A stretch of DNA of 32,634 nucleotides, taken from positions 1-32,634 of the forward strand of contig NZ_JAEMED010000022.1 in the NCBI RefSeq assembly GCF_016458205.1, written 5' to 3'. This document shows, piece after piece, positions 1 to 9,084 of this stretch. Source of the DNA: Streptococcus sp. 121 (lineage in GTDB: Bacteria; Bacillota; Bacilli; Lactobacillales; Streptococcaceae). Every line of letters starts with the position of its first letter. Within the stretch, counting starts at the first letter, position 1. The notes below the pieces were generated by a model. That model did not search any database. It was not told where the DNA came from and saw nothing but the letters and a program-made list of their open reading frames with translations. The position numbers and the translations under genes are program-made.

Positions 1-108
1 GATATGCAGGAGTTAAATAAGCTTCTTGGAATTGACTGGACAAAGGGAGTTGTGAAGTTCGAGGAATTAAGAAATTATGCTAGAGGTTCATATACAACAC
101 GAAAATAA
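1..108 (+). CDS. 3' end of a truncated, unrecognised gene
   Basis: Frame 1 is open from the first base and ends with a TAA at 106-108, giving the last 35 residues of a protein that starts outside the window. The fragment has charged and aromatic residues (it contains GIDWTKG and ends RGSYTTRK) but no motif that I recognise. A rho-independent terminator begins five bases after the stop, which supports this being the true end of a gene. I do not assign a function. It could also be a chance open frame, but the tight fit with the terminator argues against that. Confidence 0.5.
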   Translation, partial: DMQELNKLLGIDWTKGVVKFEELRNYARGSYTTRK

Positions 109-112
109 TTAA

Positions 113-167
113 AAAAGATAGCCAAACTCCTTGTCCCCCAAGGGGTTAGCTATCTTTTGTCTTTTTT
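113..167 (+). terminator. Rho-independent terminator after the left-edge gene
   Basis: A perfect 10-bp inverted repeat, AAAAGATAGC (113-122) with GCTATCTTTT (149-158), is followed by a T run at 162-167. An A run at 111-116 on the other side means that it could also work on the minus strand. It isolates the left-edge gene from the helicase gene. Confidence 0.8.
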
Positions 168-234
168 AAAGTGATAAACTCGGGAACAAGTCTAGCTGTA
201 ATGGATTTTTCCAGCCTTTTTCCTTTTTCCAATG

Positions 235-243
235 TGGTATAAT
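235..243 (+). promoter_or_regulatory. Extended -10 promoter of the DEAD-box helicase gene
   Basis: TGGTATAAT is a perfect -10 hexamer (238-243) with the TGn extension. I see no good -35 at the right distance, which extended -10 promoters tolerate. The start codon lies 28 bases downstream, behind an AAGGA ribosome site. The same 11-base core, TGTGGTATAAT, recurs in front of pncB and recU. Confidence 0.7.
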
Positions 244-271
244 AGTAAGAAGTTAAAAAAGGATGTGACGC

Positions 272-1612
272 ATGAAATTTACAGATTTTCAATTTAAGGA
301 CTTTCTTCAGCAAGCCCTGAAGGCAATCAACTTTCAGCAACCAACAGAAGTACAGGAAAAATTAATTCCGGTTGTCTTGAGTGGGAAGGATCTAGTAGGA
401 GAATCGAAAACAGGGTCTGGGAAGACCCACACTTTCTTGCTCCCTATTTTCCAAAAGTTAGAGGATCTGCCCTATACACAAGCGGTCATTACGGCTCCTA
501 GTCGAGAGCTAGCGGACCAAATCTATCAAGCCTGTAAGCAGCTGGCGAGCTACGCACCCTTTTCTGTTCGCCTAGCTAATTATGTTGGTGGAACAGATAA
601 GGCCCGACAAATTGAACGTCTATCTAAAAGCCAACCCCATATTGTGATTGGAACACCAGGTCGAGTCAACGACTTGGTGGACAGTGGTGATCTGGATATT
701 CATCGGACTCAGACCTTTGTGGTAGATGAAGCGGATATGACTTTGGATATGGGTTTCCTAGAGACGGTTGACCAGATTGCTTCACGTCTACCTAAGGATG
801 TCCAAATCTTGGTTTTTTCTGCGACCATTCCGCAAAAGTTGCAACCTTTCCTGAAAAAATATTTGCAACAACCAGTTATAGAGCAGATTGCTACCAAGAC
901 GGTTATTGCAGATACCATTGAGAATTGGTTGGTTTCAACCAAAGGTCGTGACCGCAATGCGTTAATTTACCGAATGACTCAAATGATTCAGCCTTACTTG
1001 GCCATGATTTTTGTCAATACAAAGGGCCGGGCAGAGGAACTTTATACGTATCTACAGGAGCAGGGCTTGAAAGTTGCTCGTATCCACGGAGATATTCCGC
1101 CTCGGGAACGCAAGCGGATCATGAACCAGGTGAAAAATTTGGAATATGCCTATGTAGTGGCAACAGACCTCGCAGCACGTGGAATTGATATTGAAGGAGT
1201 TAGTCATGTGATTAATGATGCCATTCCTCAAGATCTATCTTTCTTTGTTCACCGTGTAGGTCGTACAGGCCGAAATGGCTTGGCCGGAACCGCTATAACC
1301 CTTTATTCTCCGCAGGATGACTCGGCCATTCGGGATTTGGAGAAAATGGGGATTTCCTTCCTTCCAAAAGAAATGAAAGACGGAGCTTTTGTCGACACCT
1401 ATGACCGGGACCGCCGGGCCCAAAGGGAGAAAAAACGAGAAAAACTCGACACTGAAATGATTGGTTTGGTTAAGAAAAAGAAAAAGAAAATCAAGCCAGG
1501 CTACAAGAAAAAGATTCAGTGGGCGGTCAACGAAAAACGCAGAAAAACCAAACGGGCTGAACGCCGTGCTCAAGGCCGTGCAGAACGGAAGGCTAAGCGT
1601 CAGACCTTTTAG
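272..1612 (+). CDS. cshB: DEAD-box RNA helicase, CshB-like
   Basis: This is an ATP-dependent RNA helicase of 446 residues that is expected to remodel RNA structure in ribosome assembly, mRNA decay or cold adaptation. The motifs run in the family order: Walker A KTGSGKT at about residues 46-52, PSREL (Ia) near 76, TPGR (Ib) at 128-131, DEAD at 152-155, SAT at 183-185, the ATDLAARG-ID segment near 298 and HRVGRTGR at 327-334. The last 60 or so residues are very rich in Lys and Arg, a typical RNA-binding tail. The ATG at 272 follows AAGGATG at a normal spacing. It has its own promoter, and the transporter gene follows after 16 bases. The family is certain. The paralogue name (CshB rather than CshA) rests on length and on the basic tail and is less sure. 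Confidence 0.9.
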   Translation: MKFTDFQFKDFLQQALKAINFQQPTEVQEKLIPVVLSGKDLVGESKTGSGKTHTFLLPIFQKLEDLPYTQAVITAPSRELADQIYQACKQLASYAPFSVRLANYVGGTDKARQIERLSKSQPHIVIGTPGRVNDLVDSGDLDIHRTQTFVVDEADMTLDMGFLETVDQIASRLPKDVQILVFSATIPQKLQPFLKKYLQQPVIEQIATKTVIADTIENWLVSTKGRDRNALIYRMTQMIQPYLAMIFVNTKGRAEELYTYLQEQGLKVARIHGDIPPRERKRIMNQVKNLEYAYVVATDLAARGIDIEGVSHVINDAIPQDLSFFVHRVGRTGRNGLAGTAITLYSPQDDSAIRDLEKMGISFLPKEMKDGAFVDTYDRDRRAQREKKREKLDTEMIGLVKKKKKKIKPGYKKKIQWAVNEKRRKTKRAERRAQGRAERKAKRQTF

Positions 1613-1628
1613 GAATATGAGGTAATGT

Positions 1629-2387
1629 ATGATCCCGAATCTAGGAATTAGTTTTTATGAAAATTTGATGAATCGTTTGCCTGATGGGCAACTCTTTAGT
1701 GTACGAGCAGTTTTTGATGGTCTACCTCGGATTTTAGAACGGCTGCCGATTACCTTGGGCTTGACCCTCGCGGGTTCTATCTTTGGCTTGCTCTTAGCAG
1801 TACTTTTTGCTTTAGTAAAGATCCGACGCGTGCGGATTCTTTACCCCGTTCAAGCAGTTTTTGTTAGCTTTTTGCGGGGAACACCGATTTTGGTTCAGTT
1901 AATGTTAACCTATTATGGAATTCCACTTCTTTTGAAAGCTTTGAACCAGAGTCTGGGAACCGATTGGAATATCAATGCGATTCCTGCAGTCGTTTTTGCA
2001 GTGGTGGCCTTCGCTTTTAATGAAGCTGCCTATGCCAGTGAGACTATTCGTGCTGCAATTCTTGCAGTAGATCCTGGAGAGATGGAAGCGGCGCGGAGTT
2101 TGGGTATGACAGAAAGTCAAGTCTACCGTCGTGTTGTTTTTCCGAATGCCGCTGTTATTGCACTGCCAACCTTGATAAATAATTTGATTGGCTTAACGAA
2201 GGGAACTTCTTTGGCCTTCAATGCGGGGGTAGTTGAGATTTTTGCCCAAGCTCAAATCTTGGGAGGAACTGATTACCGCTACTTTGAGCGTTTTATTTCC
2301 GTTTCTCTTGTGTATTGGGCTGTCAGCATCTTGATTGAGCAATTTGGCCGTTGGTGGGAACGCCGCCTAGCCATTGGTGATGAATAG
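1629..2387 (+). CDS. tcyB: Polar amino-acid ABC transporter permease (probable cystine permease TcyB)
   Basis: This 252-residue integral membrane subunit of an amino-acid uptake transporter belongs to the HisM/GlnP permease family. Several hydrophobic segments are visible. The cytoplasmic EAA loop that contacts the ATPase is clear around residues 155-165 (EAARSLG, then Y-R-R-V-V-FP). The start at 1629 has a GAGG site six bases upstream. It is followed at once by the ATPase gene, but no substrate-binding protein gene is present. In S. pneumoniae the permease-ATPase pair next to trxB is, as I recall, the cystine transporter TcyBC, which uses a binding protein encoded elsewhere. The same neighbourhood here supports cystine as substrate, but this is inference from gene order. 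The family call is firm and the substrate is not. Confidence 0.82.
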   Translation: MIPNLGISFYENLMNRLPDGQLFSVRAVFDGLPRILERLPITLGLTLAGSIFGLLLAVLFALVKIRRVRILYPVQAVFVSFLRGTPILVQLMLTYYGIPLLLKALNQSLGTDWNINAIPAVVFAVVAFAFNEAAYASETIRAAILAVDPGEMEAARSLGMTESQVYRRVVFPNAAVIALPTLINNLIGLTKGTSLAFNAGVVEIFAQAQILGGTDYRYFERFISVSLVYWAVSILIEQFGRWWERRLAIGDE

Positions 2388-2397
2388 GAGGCCTCAG

Positions 2398-3141
2398 ATG
2401 ATTTCAGTTACAGGTTTAAGCAAAAAATTCGGTAAACAAGTGGTTTTAGATAAGCTGGATGTGACGATACAGAAGGGGGAAGTGATTGCCTTGATTGGTT
2501 CTTCAGGGGCTGGTAAGTCAACCTTTCTTCGGAGTCTCAATTTTTTAGAAACCGCTGATGCCGGTACCATTCAAGTAGAAGATAAAGTGTTAGATGTGAA
2601 GACTGCAAGTAAGGAAGATATCTTGGCCTTGCGGCAACAACTGTCTATGGTTTTCCAACAGTTTAATCTCTTTTCTAGACGTACAGTGTTAGAAAATGTT
2701 ATGGAGGGGCTGGTTCAGGTGAAAAAAATGCCTGTACCTAAAGCTAAGGATTTGGCCTTAAAAGAGTTGACCAAAGTGGGGCTGGCTGACAAGGTGGACC
2801 AGTATCCAAAACAATTGTCAGGAGGCCAGAAGCAACGGGTTGGTTTGGCTCGCGCCCTAGCCATGAAACCAAGTGTTTTATTATTGGATGAGCCAACATC
2901 TGCCTTAGACCCTGAGTTGGTTCGTGAGGTGGAGAAGGCTATTAGCCAGGCCGCGGATGACGGGCAAACCATGATTTTGGTCAGTCACGATATGGCCTTT
3001 GTCGAGCAAGTAGCCGATCGAGTTTTATTCTTAGAAAAAGGAAAAATTATCGAAGAGGGAACACCAGACGAAATTTTCCATCATCCTAAGCAGGAGCGGA
3101 CCAAGGTCTTCTTGGCCAATTATCGTAGAGATGAGGTTTAA
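2398..3141 (+). CDS. tcyC: Polar amino-acid ABC transporter ATPase (probable TcyC)
   Basis: This 247-residue ATPase drives the preceding permease. Walker A (GSSGAGKST) is at about residues 34-42, the ABC signature LSGGQKQR at about 140-147, and Walker B LLLDEPTSALDPE follows near 162, with the switch His in VSHD after it. An upstream in-frame ATG at 2374 overlaps the permease gene, but I prefer 2398: AGGAGG at 2387-2392 sits ideally before it, and the protein then begins MISVTGL like the rest of the GlnQ/TcyC family. The gap to the permease stop is 10 bases, so the two genes are cotranscribed. The family is certain. The cystine assignment is by analogy with the trxB-linked locus of S. pneumoniae. 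Confidence 0.88.
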   Translation: MISVTGLSKKFGKQVVLDKLDVTIQKGEVIALIGSSGAGKSTFLRSLNFLETADAGTIQVEDKVLDVKTASKEDILALRQQLSMVFQQFNLFSRRTVLENVMEGLVQVKKMPVPKAKDLALKELTKVGLADKVDQYPKQLSGGQKQRVGLARALAMKPSVLLLDEPTSALDPELVREVEKAISQAADDGQTMILVSHDMAFVEQVADRVLFLEKGKIIEEGTPDEIFHHPKQERTKVFLANYRRDEV

Positions 3142-3143
3142 GG

Positions 3144-3347
3144 ATGCTGGCGGAGATGATGAGGCTCTACTTTCAGAGCTTATTGATTACAACGGTCGGG
3201 ACTCTGGTTCTGGCCTTGTTCTTCTACTTTCGTGGATTAGGAAAGGGACGGAGTAAGCGAGAAATGAGGCATGAGGTCTTTATTGCCTCTTGCTTAGTGA
3301 TTCCGATTTTTTCCTTTGCAGTGATGGCCTTATTGATTGTGCTCTGA
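3144..3347 (+). CDS. Small two-TM membrane protein, DUF4059 type
   Basis: This 67-residue protein has two hydrophobic segments (about residues 9-29 and 45-66) separated by a basic loop rich in Lys and Arg, so the loop is probably cytoplasmic. It starts two bases after the ATPase stop, with AAGG just before the ATG, and so belongs to the transporter operon. Its length and its place between the ATPase gene and trxB match a small streptococcal family known to me as DUF4059, whose function is unknown. A role as an accessory subunit of the transporter is only a guess from position. Confidence 0.7.
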   Translation: MLAEMMRLYFQSLLITTVGTLVLALFFYFRGLGKGRSKREMRHEVFIASCLVIPIFSFAVMALLIVL

Positions 3348-3366
3348 TCTTCTTGAAACGGATTTC

Positions 3367-3395
3367 TTGAAATTGCTAAGAGATGGGACTATAAT
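3367..3395 (+). promoter_or_regulatory. trxB promoter
   Basis: TTGAAA (3367-3372) and a perfect TATAAT (3390-3395) are separated by 17 bases, the ideal sigma-A layout. The trxB start codon is 30 bases downstream. So trxB can be transcribed apart from the transporter genes, although no terminator separates them. Confidence 0.8.
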
Positions 3396-3425
3396 GACTG
3401 TAAAAGCTACAAGAGGAGAAAATCT

Positions 3426-4337
3426 ATGTATGACACACTGATTATTGGGGCCGGGCCGGCTGGAATGACTGCTGCCCTTTATGCCGCACGTGGTAATTTG
3501 AAGGTTGCGCTCTTGGAACGCGGGATTCCAGGTGGGCAAATGAATAATACCGCAGATATTGAGAATTATCCAGGTTTTGCTAAGATTTCTGGTCCAGAAT
3601 TAGCCGATCACATGTTCCAACCTTTGGAAGGATTTGGCGTGGAATATATTTTTGGCTGGGTTCAATCTGTTGAGGATAAAGGAGACTACAAGGTAGTCCA
3701 TACAGACTCTGGGGATTTCCAAGCTAAGACAGTCGTTGTTGCTACTGGTTCATCCCATCGTCAGTTGGGGGTTCCAGGTGAAGCAGAGTACAATAGTCGC
3801 GGAGTTTCCTATTGTGCAGTCTGTGACGGAGCCTTCTTCCGTGATGAGGATATTTTGGTTGTTGGTGGAGGTGATTCGGCTGTGGAAGAGGCCCTCTTCC
3901 TTACTCAGATGGGAAAAACAGTGACCATCGTTCATCGTCGGGATGAACTTCGAGCCCAGAAAATTCTACAGGATCGGGCCTTTGCAAACGAAAAAATCCA
4001 TTTTATTTGGGATACTGTGGTCAAGGAAATAAAAGGCGATGATCGGAAGGTTCAAAGCGTTGTCCTTGAAAATCTTAAGACCGGAACCGTGACAGAAGAG
4101 GCTTATGGAGCTGTTTTCATCTATGTTGGATTAGATGCTGTTAGTGAATTTGTATCTGATTTAGGGATTACGGACGAAAACGGATGGATTCCAACCGATC
4201 ACGAGATGAAAACCAAAGTAGATGGTATTTATGCCATTGGCGATATTCGTCAAAAAGACCTTCGGCAAATTACCACAGCTGTTGGCGATGGAGCAATGGC
4301 TGGTCAGCAGGTCTATAAATATATTTCAGAATTATAA
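3426..4337 (+). CDS. trxB: Thioredoxin-disulfide reductase
   Basis: This flavoenzyme (303 residues) passes electrons from NADPH to thioredoxin in the cytoplasm, keeping protein and small-molecule thiols reduced. The FAD-binding GxGxxG is at residues 8-13 (GAGPAG), the redox-active pair is C130-A-V-C133, and the NADPH site GGGDSA is at 147-152. The C-terminal GDG-A-M-AG segment that closes over FAD is present. The length is normal for a bacterial TrxB. The start follows an AGAGGAGA ribosome site. It has its own promoter and terminator. If the upstream transporter imports cystine, this enzyme would supply the reducing power to turn cystine into cysteine. Confidence 0.97.
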   Translation: MYDTLIIGAGPAGMTAALYAARGNLKVALLERGIPGGQMNNTADIENYPGFAKISGPELADHMFQPLEGFGVEYIFGWVQSVEDKGDYKVVHTDSGDFQAKTVVVATGSSHRQLGVPGEAEYNSRGVSYCAVCDGAFFRDEDILVVGGGDSAVEEALFLTQMGKTVTIVHRRDELRAQKILQDRAFANEKIHFIWDTVVKEIKGDDRKVQSVVLENLKTGTVTEEAYGAVFIYVGLDAVSEFVSDLGITDENGWIPTDHEMKTKVDGIYAIGDIRQKDLRQITTAVGDGAMAGQQVYKYISEL

Positions 4338-4342
4338 TGATT

Positions 4343-4369
4343 AGGCTGGGTTTGTCTCAGCCTTTTTTG
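4343..4369 (+). terminator. Terminator after trxB
   Basis: AGGCTG (4343-4348) pairs with CAGCCT (4358-4363) across a short loop and runs straight into a T tract (4363-4368). It lies five bases after the trxB stop. The hpf terminator at 32455 uses the same AGGCTGGG stem sequence. Confidence 0.85.
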
Positions 4370-4463
4370 TTATGTAGATTCTAGAATGAACGTCCATAAT
4401 GAAAACACTGTGAAAGCAGTGAAATCTTCCATCAATTCCTAGCTTTTTACAGCTTCCTTCATG

Positions 4464-4472
4464 TGGTATAAT
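4464..4472 (+). promoter_or_regulatory. Extended -10 promoter of pncB-nadE
   Basis: TGGTATAAT ends at 4472, with a perfect -10 hexamer at 4467-4472 and the TGn extension. The sequence around it, ATGTGGTATAATAG, is nearly the same as at the helicase promoter. There is only a weak -35 candidate, TTTACA at 4446, with a 15-base spacer. This promoter also decides the pncB start: an upstream ATG at 4461 would lie inside the -10 region. Confidence 0.7.
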
Positions 4473-4499
4473 AGGACTAGTATTTTTGAAGGAGTCGAT

Positions 4500-5960
4500 A
4501 TGTATCCAGATGATAGTTTGACCTTGCATACAGATCTGTATCAGATCAATATGATGCAGGTTTATTTTGAACAAGGCATTCACCAAAAACACTCCGTTTT
4601 TGAATTGTATTTCCGGAAATTGCCATTTAAGAATGGTTACGCTGTTTTTGCTGGTTTGGAACGGGTGATTCAATACCTCCGGGATTTCCGCTTTACTGAA
4701 TCAGATTTAAGTTATCTACGTGATCAGCGATACCAGGAGGACTTTCTAGCCTACCTTAAGAATTTCCGGTTAACCTTAACCGTTCGGTCCATGCAAGAAG
4801 GGGATCTGATTTTTGCGAACGAGCCCTTGATGCAGATTGAAGGTGAACTAGCACAGTGTCAGTTGGTGGAAACAGCCCTCTTAAATATCATCAACTACCA
4901 AACCTTGATTGCAACCAAGGCTGCACGAATTAAGTCTGTTATCGGGGATGAGCCGCTGCTAGAATTTGGTACCCGTCGGGCTCAAGAGATGGATGCGGCC
5001 ATTTGGGGAACCCGGGCCGCATTTATTGGAGGGGCATCTGGAACCAGTAATGTCCGGGCTGGGAAACGGTTTGCGATCCCCGTGGCAGGGACCCACGCCC
5101 ATTCACTGGTTCAAGTATACGGCAATGACTACCAAGCTTTTAAAGCTTACGCAAAAACCCATCGCGACTGTGTATTCTTAGTAGATACCTATGATACATT
5201 GCGGCTGGGTGTGCCTGCGGCGATTCGTGTCGCCAAGGAAATGGGAGATCGAATCAACTTCTTAGGTGTCCGGATTGATTCGGGCGATATTGCTTATATT
5301 TCAAAAAAAGTCCGCCAGCAGCTAGATGATGCAGGTTTTATCGAGGCGAAAATTTACGCATCGAATGATTTGGATGAGACGACGATTCTTAACCTCAAGA
5401 TGCAAAAGGCTAAAATTGATGTCTGGGGTGTCGGGACCAAGTTAATTACAGCTTACGACCAGCCTGCACTAGGTGCAGTCTACAAAATTGTCTCTATTGA
5501 AGATGACCAGGGACAAATGCGGGATACCATTAAATTGTCAAGCAATGCGGAAAAGGTATCCACTCCAGGTAAGAAACAGGTTTGGCGAATTACCAGTGGC
5601 AGTAAGGGCAAATCCGAAGGAGATTACATTTCCTTTGCGGATCAGGATGTGAATCAGTTACCTGAATTGGAAATGTTCCACCCTACCTATACCTATATCA
5701 ACAAACGAGTCAAGGATTTCCAAGCAGTTCCTCTTTTAAAAACAATTTTTGAAGATGGGGTACAGATTTACCAGTCTCCGAATTTGGTAGATATTCAGGC
5801 TCATGCGCGTACAGCTTTTGACAAACTCTGGGATGAGTACAAACGCGTTCTTAATCCACAGGATTATCCAGTAGATTTGGCCCGAGACGTTTGGGAAAAC
5901 AAAATGGAACTGATTGAAAAGGTTCGCCGTCAGGCTATGGAAGAAGGAGTAGATGCATGA
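4500..5960 (+). CDS. pncB: Nicotinate phosphoribosyltransferase
   Basis: This 486-residue cytoplasmic enzyme joins nicotinate to PRPP, with ATP use, to give nicotinate mononucleotide, the entry step of NAD salvage. Family signatures are the N-terminal [10 protein letters not shown] (about residues 8-17), the EFGTRRAQ segment with nearby [16 protein letters not shown] with its conserved His, and RIDSGD around residue 260. I start at 4500 and not at the upstream ATG 4461: AAGGAG sits six bases before 4500, and 4461 overlaps the -10 box. It overlaps nadE by four bases (ATGA), so the two NAD genes are translationally coupled. Confidence 0.95.
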   Translation: MYPDDSLTLHTDLYQINMMQVYFEQGIHQKHSVFELYFRKLPFKNGYAVFAGLERVIQYLRDFRFTESDLSYLRDQRYQEDFLAYLKNFRLTLTVRSMQEGDLIFANEPLMQIEGELAQCQLVETALLNIINYQTLIATKAARIKSVIGDEPLLEFGTRRAQEMDAAIWGTRAAFIGGASGTSNVRAGKRFAIPVAGTHAHSLVQVYGNDYQAFKAYAKTHRDCVFLVDTYDTLRLGVPAAIRVAKEMGDRINFLGVRIDSGDIAYISKKVRQQLDDAGFIEAKIYASNDLDETTILNLKMQKAKIDVWGVGTKLITAYDQPALGAVYKIVSIEDDQGQMRDTIKLSSNAEKVSTPGKKQVWRITSGSKGKSEGDYISFADQDVNQLPELEMFHPTYTYINKRVKDFQAVPLLKTIFEDGVQIYQSPNLVDIQAHARTAFDKLWDEYKRVLNPQDYPVDLARDVWENKMELIEKVRRQAMEEGVDA

Positions 5961-6781
5961 GCTTACAAGCAGAAATTATTCAGGCTCTTGGAGTAAAGTC
6001 CGCAATTGATGCTCAGGCAGAGATCCGCAGAAGTATTGAATTGCTCAAGAAATACATGGAGAAACATCCCTTCTTGAAAACCTATGTCCTTGGTATCTCG
6101 GGTGGACAGGACTCCACCTTGGCGGGTCGCTTGGCACAAATGGCTATGGAAGAGTTACGATTGGAGACGGGCGATCCCAACTATCAATTTATTGCTGTAC
6201 GTCTTCCTTACGGTCAACAACTAGATGAAGCGGATGCGCAAGCAGCACTTGATTTTATCCAAGCAGACCAAGTTGTAACTGTGAATATCAAAGAAAGTGT
6301 AGATGCTTTGGTTGCAAGCTTAGAGTTTGCAGGCCAAAGTATTTCCGATTTTAATAAAGGCAACATCAAGGCTAGAGCCCGGATGCAGGTTCAGTATGCC
6401 ATTGCAGGTGCGCAACAAGGGGCTGTGATTGGTACAGATCATGCGGCAGAGAATTTAACAGGCTTCTTCACCAAGTTTGGAGACGGTGCCGCCGATATCC
6501 TCCCCCTGTATCGACTTAATAAACGCCAGGGTCGTCAACTCTTGCAAACCTTGCAAGCGCCAGCTGCTCTTTACGAAAAAGTACCGACTGCAGATCTGGA
6601 AGAAGAGAAACCGCTCTTGTCCGATGAACAAGCGTTAGGAATTTCCTATCAAACAATTGATGATTATTTAGAAGGGAAAAGTGTTTTAGCTCAAGACCAA
6701 GCTCGAATTGAAGAACTCTGGTTCAAAGCCCAACATAAACGCCATCTCCCGATTACAGTATTTGATGACTTTTGGAAGTAA
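5957..6781 (+). CDS. nadE: NH3-dependent NAD+ synthetase
   Basis: This 274-residue enzyme amidates nicotinate adenine dinucleotide with ammonia and ATP, the last step of NAD synthesis. The ATP pyrophosphatase P-loop SGGQDS is at residues 48-53. [20 protein letters not shown] and the PLYRLNKRQ segment follow in the order seen in short, glutaminase-free NadE proteins. The ATGA overlap with pncB makes a two-gene salvage operon. The intermediate step (NadD) is not encoded in this window. A terminator follows directly. Confidence 0.96.
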   Translation: MSLQAEIIQALGVKSAIDAQAEIRRSIELLKKYMEKHPFLKTYVLGISGGQDSTLAGRLAQMAMEELRLETGDPNYQFIAVRLPYGQQLDEADAQAALDFIQADQVVTVNIKESVDALVASLEFAGQSISDFNKGNIKARARMQVQYAIAGAQQGAVIGTDHAAENLTGFFTKFGDGAADILPLYRLNKRQGRQLLQTLQAPAALYEKVPTADLEEEKPLLSDEQALGISYQTIDDYLEGKSVLAQDQARIEELWFKAQHKRHLPITVFDDFWK

Positions 6782-6786
6782 TTTAA

Positions 6787-6821
6787 AAAAAGCTCAAGTT
6801 AATGCGAAACTTGAGCTTTTT
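6787..6821 (+). terminator. Terminator after nadE
   Basis: GCTCAAGTT (6792-6800) pairs with AACTTGAGC (6808-6816). The stem extends through an A5/T5 pairing on each side, so it can work in both directions. It stands next to the separate minus-strand terminator of pbp1a at 6836. Confidence 0.9.
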
Positions 6822-6835
6822 GAGTATATTTGCTG

Positions 6836-6865
6836 AAAAAATCCCAGCGACTTATCGCTGGGATT
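6836..6865 (-). terminator. Terminator of recU-pbp1a
   Basis: The perfect 10-bp repeat AATCCCAGCG (6840-6849) and CGCTGGGATT (6856-6865) has a six-base loop. On the minus strand it is followed by a run of six T (plus-strand A run 6836-6841). It begins eight bases after the pbp1a stop codon. Confidence 0.9.
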
Positions 6866-6873
6866 ACTCATTA

Positions 6874-9084
6874 CTACTCAAAACCGAATTGATTTCTCCC
6901 CGTGTTGTTGGCTCCGTTTCCTTCACTTGAAGATGGTAGGTTGGGATTAGGGAAGGTTGTATCGAAACTAGATGAAGGAAGTGTTCCATCTTCAGTGGAA
7001 GATGGGGTAGAGCTACTAGAGCTTGATGGTAAATAGGTATCCTCATCGTCTTCGTCATCATAACGGTTGGTATTGGTGTTGTTTGGAACTTGGCGTGCAC
7101 CTCGAGCAGCATTTGAAGTATCTGCTCCGTTTTTGAAGACATAACTTCCGCTGCGATAGAGACCGCTTGGCATTGGGAAGTCCTCGTTTCCGTTTGGATG
7201 GAGGTAGGCCATCATGTTCCGGTAAACGCTAGTCGCAACGTCAATACCACTATCGAGGACTGGTGTGAAGCGGTTATTGTAACCGGTCCAGACTGCCATG
7301 GCGTATTGTGGTGTGTATCCTACAAACAGCTCATCCGGTGCAGCGATGTAAGAACCAGCGGTAGAACGAGTCAGCAATGGGACTTCGTCATCTCCGTAGT
7401 TGGAGGTACCGGTCTTACCTGCTTGGTAGAGACCAGCGATTGCTGCGTTTCTACCAGTATTATGCGTTAAAACAGTTTTGAGCATATCGGTAACCATGTA
7501 AGCTGTTTGTTCAGACATAGCCCGATTTCCTTTATCTGTTAAGTCTTGGGAACTTCCATCTTGGTAAACCACACGATTGACATATTGCGGTTTATAGTAG
7601 GTTCCGCCGTTAGCAAATGCAGCATAGGCTGCAGCCATTTTCTCAGAACTAGCCCCGTATTGACGATCTGAAATCGTGGTGTTACTTGAGATGGCGTTGG
7701 CATAAACCATATCAGGATAGTTGATTCCTAAACCATTGAGGAATTGAAGGGAGTCTTCAAGACCGACAGCTTCCAAGGCCCGGACAGCCGGTACGTTCCG
7801 TGAGTCTTGGATAGCATATTGAAGCGTAATCGTTCCTAGATAACGGCGGTCATAGTCGTAAACGGGTGTGTTAGTGCCAGGGTAGTTATACGGGGTATCG
7901 TAAACGTAAGTTCCTGTTGAATCATAGATACCATTTTCGATTGCAGGTGCATAATCAGTGATAGGCTTCATAGAGGAACCAAAGTCACGATTGGTTTCAA
8001 CCGCTTGGTTGGTTCCGAATGAAACGTTGTTGGATTGGTTTCGACCACCGAGTTGGGCAACAACGCGTCCATTTGTTACATCTACGATGGTTGATGCAAC
8101 CTGCATTTCATCATCTGGATAGGCAACGTAATCATAGGTATTATAGATATTCCACAATTGCTGTTGAGCTTCAATATCAACGTTGGTGTAGACTTCCATA
8201 CCAGTTGTTAACAAGTTTTTACCTGTTTCCGTTTCAACTTGTTCAATTACCTGTTTGAGGTAGTTATCCAAGTAAGCTGGGTAGCTTTCAGTCCTGCGGA
8301 GACTTTGAAGACCATCGGTAATTGGTGTGTTGATGGCTTGCTCATATTGTTCAGCGGAGATGTAATGCATGTCCTTCATCTCACGCAAGACCAAATTCCG
8401 ACGTTCTAGGGCTGCTTCGGGATTGGTGTATGGATCGTATTGGTTAGGTGCCTGAGGCATTCCAGCCAAGAGAGCCAATTGTGGCAAACTCAAGTCACGG
8501 AGATCTTTTCCATAGTAACTTTGAGCGGCCGTCTTCATTCCGTAATTTCCGTTGGACATATAGACCTTGTTGATGTAGTAGGTTAGGATTTCCTGCTTGG
8601 TCGCTTGTTGCTCCAGTTGCATAGCTAGCCAAGCCTCCCGTGCCTTCCGGCTCAAGGTCTGGTCAGATGCAGCGGTAGAGAAATAGGTCAGCTTGATTAA
8701 TTGCTGTGTTAGGGTTGATCCTCCCTGCGTTCCACTGCTTGTCAAGTTATTGAGGGCTGCTCCCGCAATCCGAATGGCATCCAAGCCACGGTGGTCAAAG
8801 AAGCGATGGTCCTCAATGGATACGATGGCATTGACCAATTCGACTGGAATTTCTTCCGGCGAAGCATTCTCTCGTTTCTCCGAACCCAAATCTGCAATCA
8901 AGTTGTTTTGATTGTCATAGATTTTGGAGGAAGTTGTCGCAATCAATTGTTCCTCAGACAAGGTCGGGGATGTGATTGCAAAATAAAGGAAAACCGCTCC
9001 ACCCAAGGCAACCAATGCCAAGAAGAGCGATAGCATTCCGAGGACAAGAAATTTGCCTAGTCTCGGCCATGAAAAATTCTTCAT
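6874..9084 (-). CDS. pbp1a: Class A penicillin-binding protein 1a
   Basis: This bifunctional cell-wall synthase (736 residues) polymerises lipid II and crosslinks peptidoglycan, mainly at the division site. One membrane segment lies near residues 12-36. The GT51 domain shows the catalytic Glu in [10 protein letters not shown] (E91) and GGSTLTQQL near 121. The transpeptidase motifs are SSMK at 370-373, SRN at 428-430 and KTG at 557-559, the same residue numbers that I recall for S. pneumoniae PBP1a. The second residue of the active-site motif is Ser, where susceptible pneumococci have Thr. The last 80 residues are a disordered Ser/Asn/Asp-rich tail. The start overlaps recU by four bases. GpsB and MapZ, encoded just beyond, act with PBPs at the septum. 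Confidence 0.95.
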   Translation of the reverse strand: MKNFSWPRLGKFLVLGMLSLFLALVALGGAVFLYFAITSPTLSEEQLIATTSSKIYDNQNNLIADLGSEKRENASPEEIPVELVNAIVSIEDHRFFDHRGLDAIRIAGAALNNLTSSGTQGGSTLTQQLIKLTYFSTAASDQTLSRKAREAWLAMQLEQQATKQEILTYYINKVYMSNGNYGMKTAAQSYYGKDLRDLSLPQLALLAGMPQAPNQYDPYTNPEAALERRNLVLREMKDMHYISAEQYEQAINTPITDGLQSLRRTESYPAYLDNYLKQVIEQVETETGKNLLTTGMEVYTNVDIEAQQQLWNIYNTYDYVAYPDDEMQVASTIVDVTNGRVVAQLGGRNQSNNVSFGTNQAVETNRDFGSSMKPITDYAPAIENGIYDSTGTYVYDTPYNYPGTNTPVYDYDRRYLGTITLQYAIQDSRNVPAVRALEAVGLEDSLQFLNGLGINYPDMVYANAISSNTTISDRQYGASSEKMAAAYAAFANGGTYYKPQYVNRVVYQDGSSQDLTDKGNRAMSEQTAYMVTDMLKTVLTHNTGRNAAIAGLYQAGKTGTSNYGDDEVPLLTRSTAGSYIAAPDELFVGYTPQYAMAVWTGYNNRFTPVLDSGIDVATSVYRNMMAYLHPNGNEDFPMPSGLYRSGSYVFKNGADTSNAARGARQVPNNTNTNRYDDEDDEDTYLPSSSSSSTPSSTEDGTLPSSSFDTTFPNPNLPSSSEGNGANNTGRNQFGFE

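Noticed and set aside
4404..4430. Small hairpin CACTG/CAGTG between trxB and pncB
   Set aside because: Only five base pairs with no T run; the trxB terminator just before it is sufficient.
4461..4499. Earlier start codon for pncB
   Set aside because: The ATG at 4461 lies inside the promoter region (TATAAT at 4467-4472); the start at 4500 has a good ribosome site.
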